Assembly: GCF_000152785.1 (NCBI RefSeq)
Contig: NZ_CH672414.1
Location: 2,276,443 to 2,340,442 of the forward strand
Direction: 5' to 3'
Source: Yoonia vestfoldensis SKA53
GTDB taxonomy: Bacteria > Pseudomonadota > Alphaproteobacteria > Rhodobacterales > Rhodobacteraceae
Length of the DNA: 64,000 bases
Shown here: positions 47,012 through 56,637 of the stretch, piece after piece
How positions within the stretch are numbered: the first letter of the stretch is position 1
Layout of the letters: each line of letters starts with the position of its first letter
Program-made: the position numbers and the translations under genes
The notes under the pieces: model-generated
Database searches by the model: none
What the model saw: the letters and a program-made list of their open reading frames with translations, nothing else
Told to the model about the DNA's origin: nothing

Positions 47012-47854
47012 ATGATGAAACATGTAACATTTTTGGGGGCTATGGCCGTTTCGCTGTCGATCACCACAGGTGCTGTCGCGCAGGACGTGACGGCTGACAC
47101 AGTGGTCGCCAAAGTGGGCGATACAGAAATTACCGTGGGTGAACTGATCATCGCCCGGTCCATGCTGCCCGCCCAATATGCGCAATTCCCTGACGAGGTT
47201 CTGTTCACCGGACTGGTGGATCAGCTGGTGCAGCAACAGCTTTTGGCGGATGCGCTGGAAACCACGCCACCCAGTGTGATCTATACGATCCAGAACGAAC
47301 AACGTTCCCTGATGGCTGCACAGGTGATCGACGACATCACCCAAACATCAATCAACCAAGAACTTTTGCAAGAGGCCTATCAGGACCGCTTTGCCGATGC
47401 GCCCGAAACTCCTGAATTCCGCGCAGCACACCTGCTGGTCGCAACCGAGGACGAGGCGAACGCCGCCAAGGCGCAGCTTGACGCAGGCGAAGCCTTTGCA
47501 GATGTTGCAGCCGCAGTCTCGACCGACGTCACCAGCGCCAATGGTGGTGACCTGGGCTGGTTCGGCGCGGGCGCAATGGTCGAAGAATTTGAAACAGCCG
47601 TCATGGCGCTGGAAATTGACGAAATTTCCGACCCGTTTGAAACCCAATTCGGCTGGCATATCGTTACGCTGACAGATCAGCGCGCCCGTCCAGCCCCGAC
47701 TTTTGAACAGGTCGTCCAGCAGTTGAGCGCCGAATTGCAAGAGGCTGCCGTCATCGCATATCTGGATGAGCTTTCCGCCGCTACGACAGTCGAACGCCCC
47801 GAAGAAGGCGCATTCGACCCGAGCGTGATCAATCAAGTCGAATTGCTGGATTGA
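47012..47854 (+). CDS. Periplasmic parvulin-type peptidyl-prolyl isomerase
   Basis: A 280-residue exported PpiC/SurA-like foldase. Signal peptide: residues 1-~24 (GAMAVSLSITTGAVAQ). An N-terminal chaperone-like helical region (~30-125) precedes the rotamase domain (~130-235) with FRAAHLLVATEDEANAAKAQ, NGGDLGWFGAGAMVEEFETA and TQFGWHIVTLTDQR. It is divergent from secA and 6 bases before argJ. It probably helps outer-membrane protein folding; its partner is not known. Confidence 0.93.
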   Translation: MMKHVTFLGAMAVSLSITTGAVAQDVTADTVVAKVGDTEITVGELIIARSMLPAQYAQFPDEVLFTGLVDQLVQQQLLADALETTPPSVIYTIQNEQRSLMAAQVIDDITQTSINQELLQEAYQDRFADAPETPEFRAAHLLVATEDEANAAKAQLDAGEAFADVAAAVSTDVTSANGGDLGWFGAGAMVEEFETAVMALEIDEISDPFETQFGWHIVTLTDQRARPAPTFEQVVQQLSAELQEAAVIAYLDELSAATTVERPEEGAFDPSVINQVELLD

Positions 47855-47860
47855 TCTGAC

Positions 47861-49075
47861 ATGAAAACGTCACCACTTGCGCCTGCGCAATTTCCCGACT
47901 TGCCCGTGATCGCGGGCGTGACTTTTGCCAGCGCTGCGGCGGGGGTCAAATATCAGAACCGCACCGATGTGATGCTTGCCATCGCAACCCCCGGATCATC
48001 GGTCGCCGGGGTGTTCACACGGTCTGCCACGCGGTCCGCGCCCGTGCTGGATTGTCAGGCAAAGCTGGGCGGCGATCCCGCCGGTGCAGCCGGGATCCTG
48101 GTCAATTCAGGCAATTCCAACGCCTTTACCGGCAAGAATGGTGTGGCCAGCGTCGTCGCCCTGACGCAGGCCGTGGCTGACCTGACCGATGTGCCGGTCG
48201 GACGGGTCTTTACCGCCTCGACTGGGGTTATCGGTGAACCGCTCCCGCATGACCGCATCATCGCCAAATTGGCAGAGCTGCACAACGGCCAGACAGAAGC
48301 CGCGATCAAGGACGCCGCCCGCGCGATCATGACCACCGACACGTTCCCCAAAGGGGCCAGTGCCAGCGTCACAGTCGGTGACAAGACCGTGCAGATCGCA
48401 GGCATCGCCAAGGGGTCGGGCATGATCGCGCCGGACATGGCGACGATGCTGGTCTATATCTTCACTGATGCGCTGATCGGGCAAGATGCGTTGCAGGCGC
48501 TGGTCTCGCTGCACAATGACCAGACGTTCAACTGCATCACCGTAGACAGCGACACATCGACATCCGACAGCCTGATCGCGGTGGCGACGGGGGCGTCCGG
48601 TGTGGATGTCACCGGCAATACCGAATTTGCGGCGGCCCTTCATGGCGTGATGCTGGACCTGGCGCATCAGGTCGTGCGCGACGGCGAAGGGGCGACCAAG
48701 TTCGTCACCGTCACCGTGACGGGTGCCGTCGATGATACCGATGCACGCAAGGTAGCAATGGCGATTGCCAACAGCCCCTTGGTCAAAACCGCAATCGCGG
48801 GCGAAGATGCCAACTGGGGTCGGATCGTCATGGCCGTCGGTAAATCCGGCGCGCAGGCAGACAGGGACAAGCTGTCGATCCGGTTTGGAGATATCACCGT
48901 AGCTGAAAACGGATGGCGCGCACCCGATTATTCCGAAGATGCCGCCAGTGCCTATATGAAAAACGCCGAACTGGTGATCGGCGTCGATCTTGGGCTTGGG
49001 TCAGGGCAAAGCACGGTCTGGACTTGCGATCTGACGCATGGCTATATCGACATCAACGCCGATTACCGGTCGTGA
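47861..49075 (+). CDS. argJ: Bifunctional ornithine acetyltransferase/N-acetylglutamate synthase
   Basis: ArgJ (404 aa) recycles the acetyl group between N-acetylornithine and glutamate in arginine synthesis. It is made as a precursor that self-cleaves at the conserved Thr in IAPDMATMLVYIFTDA, splitting alpha and beta chains. Also present: GILVNSGNSNAFTGKNG, STGVIGEPLPHDRI and EDANWGRIVMAVGKSGAQ. The stop overlaps the mutT start by four bases (GTGA). Confidence 0.98.
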   Translation: MKTSPLAPAQFPDLPVIAGVTFASAAAGVKYQNRTDVMLAIATPGSSVAGVFTRSATRSAPVLDCQAKLGGDPAGAAGILVNSGNSNAFTGKNGVASVVALTQAVADLTDVPVGRVFTASTGVIGEPLPHDRIIAKLAELHNGQTEAAIKDAARAIMTTDTFPKGASASVTVGDKTVQIAGIAKGSGMIAPDMATMLVYIFTDALIGQDALQALVSLHNDQTFNCITVDSDTSTSDSLIAVATGASGVDVTGNTEFAAALHGVMLDLAHQVVRDGEGATKFVTVTVTGAVDDTDARKVAMAIANSPLVKTAIAGEDANWGRIVMAVGKSGAQADRDKLSIRFGDITVAENGWRAPDYSEDAASAYMKNAELVIGVDLGLGSGQSTVWTCDLTHGYIDINADYRS

Positions 49076-49470
49076 AGCTGGTTCTGGTCTCGGCCGTTGC
49101 GCTGATTGACGCGGATGGGCGGGTGCTGCTGGCGCAGCGCCCCGAAGGCAAATCGATGGCGGGCCTGTGGGAATTTCCGGGCGGCAAGGTCGAACAGGGC
49201 GAAACCCCCGAGGCGGCTCTGATCCGCGAATTGCACGAGGAATTGGGGATCGGCACATGGGCGTCCTGCCTTGCGCCGCTGACCTTTGCCAGCCATGCCT
49301 ATCCCGATTTTCATCTGCTGATGCCGCTGTTTGCGTGCCGCAAATGGGAAGGCACGCCACAATCGCGCGAGGGGCAGGCGCTAAAATGGGTGCGGCCAAA
49401 TGATCTGCGCGATTATCCGATGCCAGCGGCAGATATACCGCTGATCCCGATCCTGCGTGATTGGTTGTAG
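49072..49470 (+). CDS. mutT: Nudix hydrolase, MutT type
   Basis: A 132-residue 8-oxo-dGTP diphosphatase-like protein starting at a GTG that overlaps the argJ stop (GTGA). The Nudix box is complete: GGKVEQGETPEAALIRELHE followed by ELGI. The N-terminal VSAVALIDADGRVLLAQRPE and C-terminal LKWVRPNDLRDYPMPAAD agree with MutT. Translational coupling to argJ is common in Rhodobacteraceae. A longer frame inside argJ is a shadow. Confidence 0.95.
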   Translation: MKLVLVSAVALIDADGRVLLAQRPEGKSMAGLWEFPGGKVEQGETPEAALIRELHEELGIGTWASCLAPLTFASHAYPDFHLLMPLFACRKWEGTPQSREGQALKWVRPNDLRDYPMPAADIPLIPILRDWL

Positions 49471-49471
49471 G

Positions 49472-49497
49472 GTAGGGTGGATCATGATCCACCCTAC
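49472..49497. repeat. Perfect 26-bp palindrome (GTAGGGTGGATC family)
   Basis: GTAGGGTGGATCA followed directly by its exact reverse complement TGATCCACCCTAC. It lies two bases after the mutT stop. Palindromes with GTAGGGTGG arms recur in many proteobacterial intergenic regions; I see only one here. Confidence 0.7.
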
Positions 49498-49500
49498 GCA

Positions 49501-49527
49501 AAAGGGCGGCCCAATGGGCCGCCCTTT
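49501..49527. terminator. Bidirectional terminator between mutT and infB
   Basis: AAAGGGCGGCCC, loop AAT, GGGCCGCCCTTT. A perfect 12-bp stem with A/T ends serving both converging genes; it ends 20 bases from the infB stop. Confidence 0.9.
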
Positions 49528-49546
49528 GTCATTGAACAGGACCTGA

Positions 49547-52039
49547 TTACAGGTTCCGTTCGACCGATTCACGTTCGAAAATCTCGATCACGTCGCCGGG
49601 GCGGACATCGTCATAGGCTTCAAAAGCCATGCCACATTCTTGACCGGACTGGACCTCTGCCACTTCGTCCTTGAAGCGTTTGAGGGTCTTCAGCGTGCCT
49701 TCGTGGATTACGACATTGTCGCGCAGCAGTCGCACACCGGCAGAGCGGCGCGCCACACCTTCCGTGACCAGACAACCCGCAACCTTGCCCACATTGGACA
49801 CCTTGAACACGTCCTTGATCGTCGCATAACCAATGAACTTTTCGCGGATTTCGGCAGACAACAGGCCGGATGCGGCCTTTTTCACGTCATCCACAAGGTC
49901 ATAGATCACCGAATAATACCGGATCTCCACGCCCTTCTGGTTGGCCGATGCCCGCGCCGTTGCATTGGCACGCACATTAAAGCCGAAAACAGGTGCGCCC
50001 GAAGCCTCGGCCAGACCAATGTCGGATTCGGTGATAGCACCGACACCCGAATGCAGCACGCGCACGCGGACTTCGTCATTGCCGATCTTTTCCATCGCCT
50101 GCACGATTGCTTCGGCAGAACCCTGCACGTCGGCTTTGACCACGATGGGCAATTCGCTGACGTTCTGGTTGGCCTTGGCGTTCGCCATCAGCTGTTCCAG
50201 CGTTGTCGCAGCACCAGCAACGGCACGTTTTTCCTTGGACGCTTTTTCACGGTATTCCGCGATTTCACGCGCCTGCGCCTCTGTCGCGACAACGTTCAGC
50301 ACATCACCAGCCTCTGGCGTCCCGTTAAGACCAAGCACCTCGACAGGAACAGCAGGGCCAGCTTCGGCCACGCGTTCGCCCTTGTCGTTGATCAGCGCAC
50401 GGACCTTGCCGTATTGTTCACCGACAACAAAGATATCGCCCTGCCGCAAGGTACCATTCTGGATCAGAACGGTCGCCACAGGGCCACGGCCTACGTCAAG
50501 CTGCGCCTCGATCACGGCACCGACGGCGGGGCGATCAGGGTTAGCTTTCAGTTCAAGGATCTCTGCCTGCAGCGCGATAGCTTCGAGCAGGTTATCCAAA
50601 CCCTTGCCTGTCAATGCCGACACTTCGACATCCTGCACATCGCCAGACATCTTTTCGACGACAACTTCATGCATCAACAGGTCTGTGCGGACCTTGTCGG
50701 GGTTGGCAGATGGTTTATCGATCTTGTTGATCGCCACGATCATCGGCACTTTGGCCGCTTTCGCGTGGTTGATCGCCTCGATCGTCTGCGGCATCACGGC
50801 ATCATCGGCGGCAACCACCAGCACGACGATATCCGTGACCTGCGCCCCGCGCGACCGCATCGAGGTAAAGGCGGCGTGACCAGGCGTATCAAGGAAGGTC
50901 AACAGCGAGCCACCATCGGTTTTCACCTGATAGGCACCGATATGCTGGGTGATCCCGCCCGCCTCTCCGGCGACGACCTTGGCATGGCGGATCGCATCAA
51001 GAAGCGATGTCTTGCCGTGGTCGACGTGGCCCATGATCGTGACAATCGGTGGACGCGAAATCAGATCTTTCGGATCATCAAGCACCTGTTTGATCACGTC
51101 TTCAACGTCGGCATCCGACACGCGCACGACGGTGTGGCCGAATTCCTCGATGATCAGTTCGGCGGTATCGGCGTCAATCGACTGGTTCTGCGTCGCCATG
51201 ATCCCGTTGTTCATCAGAGCCTTGACCACATCGGCGACACGTTCCGCCATCCGGTTGGCCAGTTCCGACACAGTGATCGCGGGCGGCAAGGCCACATCCC
51301 GGAACACTTTTTCGCGTTCGGCAGACCCACCCATCGCCTTGGCGCGGGCACGGTCCTGTTTGCGTTTCATCGCGGCCATCGACCGCTGGCGGCCACCTTC
51401 GCGGCCAGTCAGCGCATCGTTCAGCGTCAGCTTGCCAGCGCGGCGACCATCGTCTTCGCGGCCGGGCTTGGCTTTGGCGGCCTTTTCACGGGCGTCACGT
51501 TCGCGGTCAACCTTGCGGGGACCAGCAGCAGACGGGCGATCAACGGCGTTTTCACCAGGCAGGGCGCTGGCATCGGCACCCGCAGGGGCCGTGTCTGCCT
51601 TGACCTTGGCGGCGGCGCGTTCTGCCTTGCGCTTTTCTTCGTCAGCCTTGGCCTTGGCGCGTTCTTCGCGTTCGCGGTCCTCGGCCTCTTTGGCTTCCAT
51701 TTCGGCGCGGCGCGCCTCGCGCTCGGCGGCACGTTCTTTTTCTTCGGCTTCGCGCTTGGCGGCTTCGTCGCTTTCACGCGCACGGGCCATCGCCAGCGCT
51801 TTCATCCGGCGTTCAAGTTCGACATCCGAAATGCCAGCAGGCCGCTTGGACGGGTCGCCGCCCATCTGCACGCCAGTCGATCCAGCGGGCTTGGCCGCAC
51901 CGGGTTTGGGCACCACAACGCGTTTGCGTTTGGTTTCCACCACGACGTTCTTGGTCCGCCCATGGCTGAAACTTTGCTTCACGTTGCTTGGACGTGACCC
52001 ACCAAGGCCGAGTGGCTTTTTTCCGTCGTTATCGCTCAT
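49547..52039 (-). CDS. infB: Translation initiation factor IF-2
   Basis: IF-2 (830 aa) places initiator tRNA on the ribosome using GTP. Residues ~85-200 are a charged Ala/Glu/Arg/Lys-rich segment (for example [19 protein letters not shown]) typical of the poorly conserved N-terminus. The GTPase motifs are [35 protein letters not shown] and [13 protein letters not shown]. The C-terminus ends in ESVERNL. It overlaps the ylxR stop by four bases and closes the rimP-nusA-ylxR-infB operon. Confidence 0.99.
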   Translation of the reverse strand: MSDNDGKKPLGLGGSRPSNVKQSFSHGRTKNVVVETKRKRVVVPKPGAAKPAGSTGVQMGGDPSKRPAGISDVELERRMKALAMARARESDEAAKREAEEKERAAEREARRAEMEAKEAEDREREERAKAKADEEKRKAERAAAKVKADTAPAGADASALPGENAVDRPSAAGPRKVDRERDAREKAAKAKPGREDDGRRAGKLTLNDALTGREGGRQRSMAAMKRKQDRARAKAMGGSAEREKVFRDVALPPAITVSELANRMAERVADVVKALMNNGIMATQNQSIDADTAELIIEEFGHTVVRVSDADVEDVIKQVLDDPKDLISRPPIVTIMGHVDHGKTSLLDAIRHAKVVAGEAGGITQHIGAYQVKTDGGSLLTFLDTPGHAAFTSMRSRGAQVTDIVVLVVAADDAVMPQTIEAINHAKAAKVPMIVAINKIDKPSANPDKVRTDLLMHEVVVEKMSGDVQDVEVSALTGKGLDNLLEAIALQAEILELKANPDRPAVGAVIEAQLDVGRGPVATVLIQNGTLRQGDIFVVGEQYGKVRALINDKGERVAEAGPAVPVEVLGLNGTPEAGDVLNVVATEAQAREIAEYREKASKEKRAVAGAATTLEQLMANAKANQNVSELPIVVKADVQGSAEAIVQAMEKIGNDEVRVRVLHSGVGAITESDIGLAEASGAPVFGFNVRANATARASANQKGVEIRYYSVIYDLVDDVKKAASGLLSAEIREKFIGYATIKDVFKVSNVGKVAGCLVTEGVARRSAGVRLLRDNVVIHEGTLKTLKRFKDEVAEVQSGQECGMAFEAYDDVRPGDVIEIFERESVERNL

Positions 52040-52668
52040 CTAGCTTCTTTATCCTTCCCGGAGGCCCCATCGCCACCGTTCCCTTCGCGTAAACCGCGTA
52101 GCTTTGTGGCTTCCTCTACAACACGATCGCTGAGTCCACCAGTCGCAAGCGCGCCATGTATCACACTTTGACGTCCGAAAGCCAAACCCAATTCAGCTGA
52201 CGTCAGGCAACCAAAGTATCTGGCGCCTTCTGGCGTCCAGAGTTTGGTCTTTCCGCGCTCTGATCCGTCAGAGGCTTGCACCAGCACGCGGACACGTTCG
52301 CCCCCGGCCAGCCAGCCCTTGACCTTTTCAAAGCCGCAGACAGCACGGCCCGCCTTACGCGTCAAGGCGATCAGGTCAACAGTGCGGCGCGCGATCTGAC
52401 GTTCCACCTCGTCCAGCAAACCGTCAGGCACTGTCACCGCCTGTTTTGCAGACCGCGAAAACTGGCCCTTGCGGGCCTGCTCAAGAATGGCGCGGTCGGC
52501 AGTGACATAGATGCCACGTCCGGGCAGTTTGCCCAGAATATCCGGCACGACCTGATTGTCAGGCCCGATGACGAACCGGATCAGCCCAGCCTTTGGCTGG
52601 ACCTCTCCGGTGACGATGCATTTGCGTTCGACATCGTCGTTTTCATCTTTATGCCCGCCACGCGTCAT
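52036..52668 (-). CDS. YlxR/L7Ae-like RNA-binding fusion protein
   Basis: A 210-residue protein. The N-terminal ~85 residues are the YlxR (DUF448) domain: [19 protein letters not shown] and [18 protein letters not shown]. From ~95 onward the sequence ([20 protein letters not shown]) fits an L7Ae/YlxQ-like RNA-binding domain. The two are separate genes in Firmicutes but fused in alphaproteobacteria. It lies between nusA and infB as usual. Function is probably in RNA binding and transcription/translation, not defined in detail. Confidence 0.92.
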   Translation of the reverse strand: MTRGGHKDENDDVERKCIVTGEVQPKAGLIRFVIGPDNQVVPDILGKLPGRGIYVTADRAILEQARKGQFSRSAKQAVTVPDGLLDEVERQIARRTVDLIALTRKAGRAVCGFEKVKGWLAGGERVRVLVQASDGSERGKTKLWTPEGARYFGCLTSAELGLAFGRQSVIHGALATGGLSDRVVEEATKLRGLREGNGGDGASGKDKEAR

Positions 52669-52689
52669 AGTGTTACTCCGAAGGCCCGA

Positions 52690-54291
52690 TCAGGCCTCCT
52701 CTTCCTCGGTTTCATCGGTGTCTTTGTTCAATTCATCGGGATCGACCCAGCCCAGCATGACGCGTGCGGTCATGACCATGGTCTGCGCTTCTTCCAGCGA
52801 CACATCAAAGGGTTCCAGCACGCCATCATCCTTGACCCGTTCACCGTTGACAGTGGTCCAGCCACCGGCCAGTTCCCAATCCGCGCAAGTGGCGAAATCT
52901 TCCAGCGTCTTGACACCGTCCTTGCCCAAAGCCTCGAGCATTTGCGGTGTCAAACCTTCGAAATCAATCAGGCTTTGTTCGACGCCGGTTGCAATCGCGG
53001 CATCCATCGCCTTTTTCGCCTGCGCCTCTAGGTAGTCGCGGGCGCGGGCCTGCAATTCGCCTGCAGTGCCTTCATCGACACCTTCGATCACCAGCAGTTC
53101 GTCCTGTTCGACATAGGCGACCTCTTCGAGGTTGGTAAAGCCTTCGGCAACCAGCAGCTGGGCAAAGAATTCGTCCAGATCCAGCGTATCCATGAACAGC
53201 TTGGTGCGGGTTTCGAATTCGGCCTGACGGCGCTTGGATTCTTCTTCTTCGGTCAGGATGTCGATATCGAGACCTGTCAGCATGCTGGCCAGACGCACGT
53301 TCTGACCACGACGACCAATCGCCAAGGACAGCTGTTCATCAGGCACGACGACTTCGATCTTGCCGGCTTCTTCGTCCAGAACGACCTTGGTCACCTCGGC
53401 AGGCTGCAGCGCGTTCACAAGGAAGGTCGGCATGTCCTCATTCCACGGAATGATGTCGATCTTTTCGCCCTGCAATTCGTTCACGACCGCCTGCACACGG
53501 CTGCCACGCATACCCACACAAGCACCAACCGGGTCGATCGAGCTGTCATAGCTGATCACCGCGATTTTTGCGCGCGACCCGGGGTCACGGGCGACAGCCT
53601 TGATCTCGATCACGCCTTCATAGATTTCCGGCACTTCCATCTTGAACAATTCGGCCATGAATTCAGGCGCTGTGCGCGACAGGAAAATCTGCGGCCCGCG
53701 CTGTTCACGGCGGACTTCTTTGATGTAGCAGCGGATCCGGTCGTTGGGGCGGTACGCCTCGCGGCCGATCTTTTCATTGCGGCGCAGCACGGCCTCGCCC
53801 GAACCCACGTCAACGATAACGTTGCCGTATTCTTCGCGCTTGACCAGCGCGTTGATGATCGTGCCGGCGCGGTCCTTGAATTCTTCGTATTGCTTGTCAC
53901 GCTCGGCTTCGCGGACCTTTTGCAGGATCACCTGCTTGGCCGATTGCGCGGCGATCCGGCCCAGTTCAACGGGGGGGACTTCTTCGCTATATTCCTGACC
54001 GATCTGGGGGTCGGTCATGTAATCCTTTGCCTGCGCGACGGTGAACTCGGCCTGATAGTTTTCAACGGCGTCATCAGCAACCACGGTGCGCACACGGGTG
54101 AATGTCGCGCGACCTGTCTTGCGATCGATATTCACGCGAATGTCCATTTCCGCGCCGTAACGCGACTTGGCCGCACGGGCGAGCGATTCTTCCATCGCCT
54201 CGACCACCAGACCGGGTTCGATGTTCTTTTCGCGGGCCACGGCCTCTGCGGTTTGCAGAAGCTCGAGCTGGTTTGCGGACGTATAGGCCAT
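52690..54291 (-). CDS. nusA: Transcription termination/antitermination factor NusA
   Basis: NusA (533 aa) binds RNA polymerase and modulates pausing, termination and antitermination. N-terminal domain (LLQTAEAVAREKNIEPGLVV), S1 domain around 135-200 (VNALVKREEYGNVIVDVG in context of IINALVKREE), KH domains at ~230-345 (DPVGACVGMRGSRVQAVVNE and LSLAIGRRGQNVRLAS), and an acidic C-terminal helical repeat region. Its ATG overlaps the rimP stop by one base. NusA is known to autoregulate this operon in other bacteria. Confidence 0.98.
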   Translation of the reverse strand: MAYTSANQLELLQTAEAVAREKNIEPGLVVEAMEESLARAAKSRYGAEMDIRVNIDRKTGRATFTRVRTVVADDAVENYQAEFTVAQAKDYMTDPQIGQEYSEEVPPVELGRIAAQSAKQVILQKVREAERDKQYEEFKDRAGTIINALVKREEYGNVIVDVGSGEAVLRRNEKIGREAYRPNDRIRCYIKEVRREQRGPQIFLSRTAPEFMAELFKMEVPEIYEGVIEIKAVARDPGSRAKIAVISYDSSIDPVGACVGMRGSRVQAVVNELQGEKIDIIPWNEDMPTFLVNALQPAEVTKVVLDEEAGKIEVVVPDEQLSLAIGRRGQNVRLASMLTGLDIDILTEEEESKRRQAEFETRTKLFMDTLDLDEFFAQLLVAEGFTNLEEVAYVEQDELLVIEGVDEGTAGELQARARDYLEAQAKKAMDAAIATGVEQSLIDFEGLTPQMLEALGKDGVKTLEDFATCADWELAGGWTTVNGERVKDDGVLEPFDVSLEEAQTMVMTARVMLGWVDPDELNKDTDETEEEEA

Positions 54292-54866
54292 CAGGTATTC
54301 TCCTCGCCATCAATGATGGTTTCAATTTCGTCAAATTGGGTTTCGTCGATCTGGCCCGCATCCTTGCGGCCACGCAGCACGTCGCGGATCAGGTCATCAG
54401 TCAGCACAAGCTTGGCATCAGACAGCCATGCGAATTTCAGGCCAATGGTGCCTTCGTCGATATCAATCAGGACTTCGTCACCGTCGATGCCTGCCAGTTC
54501 ACCCTTGAACCGGCGACGCCCGTCGATCAGTTCTTCGGTCTCGATCTTGGCCTCAAAGCCTTTCCACTGGTCGAAATCTTTCAACCGGGTCAGCGGGCGG
54601 TCGATGCCGGGGCTGGACACTTCGAGCGTGTAAACGTCAACAATCGGGTCCTCGACATCCAGCACGGCGCTGATGGCGGTGGAAATCTGTGCGCATTGGT
54701 CCACCTCGATGGTGCCATCGGGGCGCTGCACCATGATTTGCAGGGTGCTTTCCTTGCCGGTCATCAGCCGGACGCGCACGACCTCAAACCCCATGTCCTC
54801 GATGACGGGGGTGATAATCTCTGCAATCCGGCGGTCAACGGCCGCTTTGGCGATCAAGTCATTCAT
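54291..54866 (-). CDS. rimP: Ribosome maturation factor RimP
   Basis: RimP (191 aa) is needed for late 30S subunit assembly. N-terminal domain: [20 protein letters not shown]; then [19 protein letters not shown], the family signature; C-terminal SH3-like domain near [18 protein letters not shown]. It is the first gene of the nusA-infB operon. A GGGA site lies ~8 bases before the ATG, directly after a terminator-like hairpin in the leader. Confidence 0.96.
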   Translation of the reverse strand: MNDLIAKAAVDRRIAEIITPVIEDMGFEVVRVRLMTGKESTLQIMVQRPDGTIEVDQCAQISTAISAVLDVEDPIVDVYTLEVSSPGIDRPLTRLKDFDQWKGFEAKIETEELIDGRRRFKGELAGIDGDEVLIDIDEGTIGLKFAWLSDAKLVLTDDLIRDVLRGRKDAGQIDETQFDEIETIIDGEENT

Positions 54867-54883
54867 GGGTTAGTCCCAAGCAT

Positions 54884-54907
54884 AAAAAAACGGGCGCGCG
54901 GCCCGTT
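54884..54907 (-). terminator. Intrinsic terminator in the rimP leader, possible attenuator
   Basis: On the minus strand AACGGGC, loop CGCGC, GCCCGTT followed by a run of T, ending only 17 bases before the rimP ATG. No promoter fits in the remaining space, so transcripts of rimP-nusA-ylxR-infB must pass it. Just upstream are further complementary segments (CTTGG/CCAAG; GTTCC/GGGAAAC) that could form alternative structures. Confidence 0.75.
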
Positions 54908-55000
54908 GATGTTTCCCGGTGGAACCTTGGGGGTGGAAGCCAAGACGCCGCTATTGAAAGTTGTATAGGCCCTGTCGCGCAGGACTGCAAGCGCAATGCA

Positions 55001-55028
55001 AACGCCCCGCCGATACGGGCGGGGCGTT
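55001..55028 (-). terminator. Terminator of the peptide transporter operon
   Basis: AACGCCCCGCC and GGCGGGGCGTT form a perfect 11-bp stem with a 6-base loop, followed on the minus strand by TGCATT. It lies 18 bases after the binding-protein stop. The T tract is short. Confidence 0.75.
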
Positions 55029-55046
55029 CCACATAGTGCAGGCGTT

Positions 55047-56588
55047 TTACGCCAGCGACCAGCGTTCCAGCATGCGGTTGTTATCCATCTGCGCGGTGTT
55101 GCCCACCACATCTGGCGTCACAACACGGCTGCTGATCGCCTGAACGAAATTGGCGAACATCGGGATGATCACGCCGCCATCGTCACGCAGGATCTGCTGC
55201 ATTTCGTAATATTGCTCGCGCCGCTTGTCGGAGTCGAGTTCGGCGCGCGCGGAATATAGCAATTCCTGGAACCGCCCATTGTCCCACTGGCTGTCATTCC
55301 ATGGCACGCCAGCCTCATACGCGGACGAGAACATCCAGTCTTCGGTTGACCGGCCCGACCAATAAGATGCCGAGAACGGTTTCACCAACCAGACGTTCGA
55401 CCAATAGCCGTCTGCAGGTTCCTGGATCACGTTGATGTTGATGCCCGCAGATGCAGCGGACGATTGATACAGCTGGGCTGCATCAACAGCGCCTTCAAAC
55501 GCGGCATTGGATGCCGACAGGTCGATGTTCAGGCTGTCCAGTCCGGCCTGTTTCAGGTGGAACTTTGCACGGTCGGGATCATAGGCCAGCTGTTCCATTT
55601 CGGCATGGTAATACTGGTTTGCAGGGCCGATCGGGCTGTCATTGCCAACCTTACCGTGACCAAGCAGGATCTTGTCGACCATTTCCTGACGGTCAACACC
55701 GTATTTCAGGGCGCGGCGCACGTTCACATCGTTGAACGGTGCAGACTGGGTCAGCATCGGGAACGTGTAATGCTGGTTGCCAGTGACTTCTTGAATGCTG
55801 ACATTCGGGTTCGCGCGCAGCAACGGTTCCAGCCGGAAATCGATCCGGTTCACCGCGTCGATCTGGCCGGTCAACAGCGCATTCATCCGCGCGGTGTTGT
55901 CGTTGATCGCGATCAATTCGACCTCGTCAAAGAAACCGGCGCTGTCACCCTTGTAATGATCAGCGACGCGACGCCCGACAAAGCGGACACCGGGGTCAAA
56001 GGCCACGACTTCGTACAGGCCTGTGCCGATGCCTTTTGCGATGGATTCTTCGATCTGGCCTGCGGGGTACATCAGCAGGTGATAATCCGACAGCAAATAG
56101 GGGAAGTCAGCATTGCCTGCTTCCAGCGTGAACTGAACCTGGTGGTCAGTGATCTTGCGCATCTCGGTGATCGCGGCGACCAGCGGCTGGGCTGCAGATT
56201 TGGACCCTTCGGCCACATGCAGTTGCAGCGATTCGATCACATCGTCAGCGCCGAACGCCTTGCCATTATGGAAGGTCACGCCCTGGCGCAGGTTGAAGGT
56301 CCAGACCTTGGCGTCAGGGCTGGCTTCCCAGCTTGTCGCCAGCTCGCCCTGCAGCGATCCGTCAGCCGCGACTTCGGTCAATGCGTCGTAGACGCCGCCA
56401 AGGGCTGCCGCGATCATGAACAAGTCCGAATGTGTCCGTCCATCCCAGCTGTCCGACGTGTTCGCGCCACCGATGCCAGCAGTGAACTTGCCGCCCCGGC
56501 TTTGCGCACGAAGCGGCATGCCCGAAAGCCCAAGTACGCCAGCGGCGACACCCGTTTTCAGCAATCCACGTCTGCTAATTCCACTCAT
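55047..56588 (-). CDS. Peptide ABC transporter substrate-binding protein (family 5), Tat-exported
   Basis: A 513-residue periplasmic binding protein of the DppA/OppA family. The start at 56588 gives a twin-arginine signal (SRRGLLKTGVAAGVLGLSG) that ends near LRAQ. Family features: LATSWEASPDAKVWTFNLRQ and GVTFHNGKAFGADDVIESL. It is the last gene of the operon, 49 bases after the ATPase, whereas such proteins are often encoded first. Ligand is not determinable; a linked proline iminopeptidase suggests peptides. Confidence 0.93.
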   Translation of the reverse strand: MSGISRRGLLKTGVAAGVLGLSGMPLRAQSRGGKFTAGIGGANTSDSWDGRTHSDLFMIAAALGGVYDALTEVAADGSLQGELATSWEASPDAKVWTFNLRQGVTFHNGKAFGADDVIESLQLHVAEGSKSAAQPLVAAITEMRKITDHQVQFTLEAGNADFPYLLSDYHLLMYPAGQIEESIAKGIGTGLYEVVAFDPGVRFVGRRVADHYKGDSAGFFDEVELIAINDNTARMNALLTGQIDAVNRIDFRLEPLLRANPNVSIQEVTGNQHYTFPMLTQSAPFNDVNVRRALKYGVDRQEMVDKILLGHGKVGNDSPIGPANQYYHAEMEQLAYDPDRAKFHLKQAGLDSLNIDLSASNAAFEGAVDAAQLYQSSAASAGININVIQEPADGYWSNVWLVKPFSASYWSGRSTEDWMFSSAYEAGVPWNDSQWDNGRFQELLYSARAELDSDKRREQYYEMQQILRDDGGVIIPMFANFVQAISSRVVTPDVVGNTAQMDNNRMLERWSLA

Positions 56589-56637
56589 GTTTTTTTCTCC
56601 CTGTTGCACAATGTCGGCCCTTTGGACCATGATTCGA

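Noticed and set aside
49640-51997. 785-codon plus-strand frame opposite infB
   Set aside because: Antisense shadow of infB, low-complexity translation.
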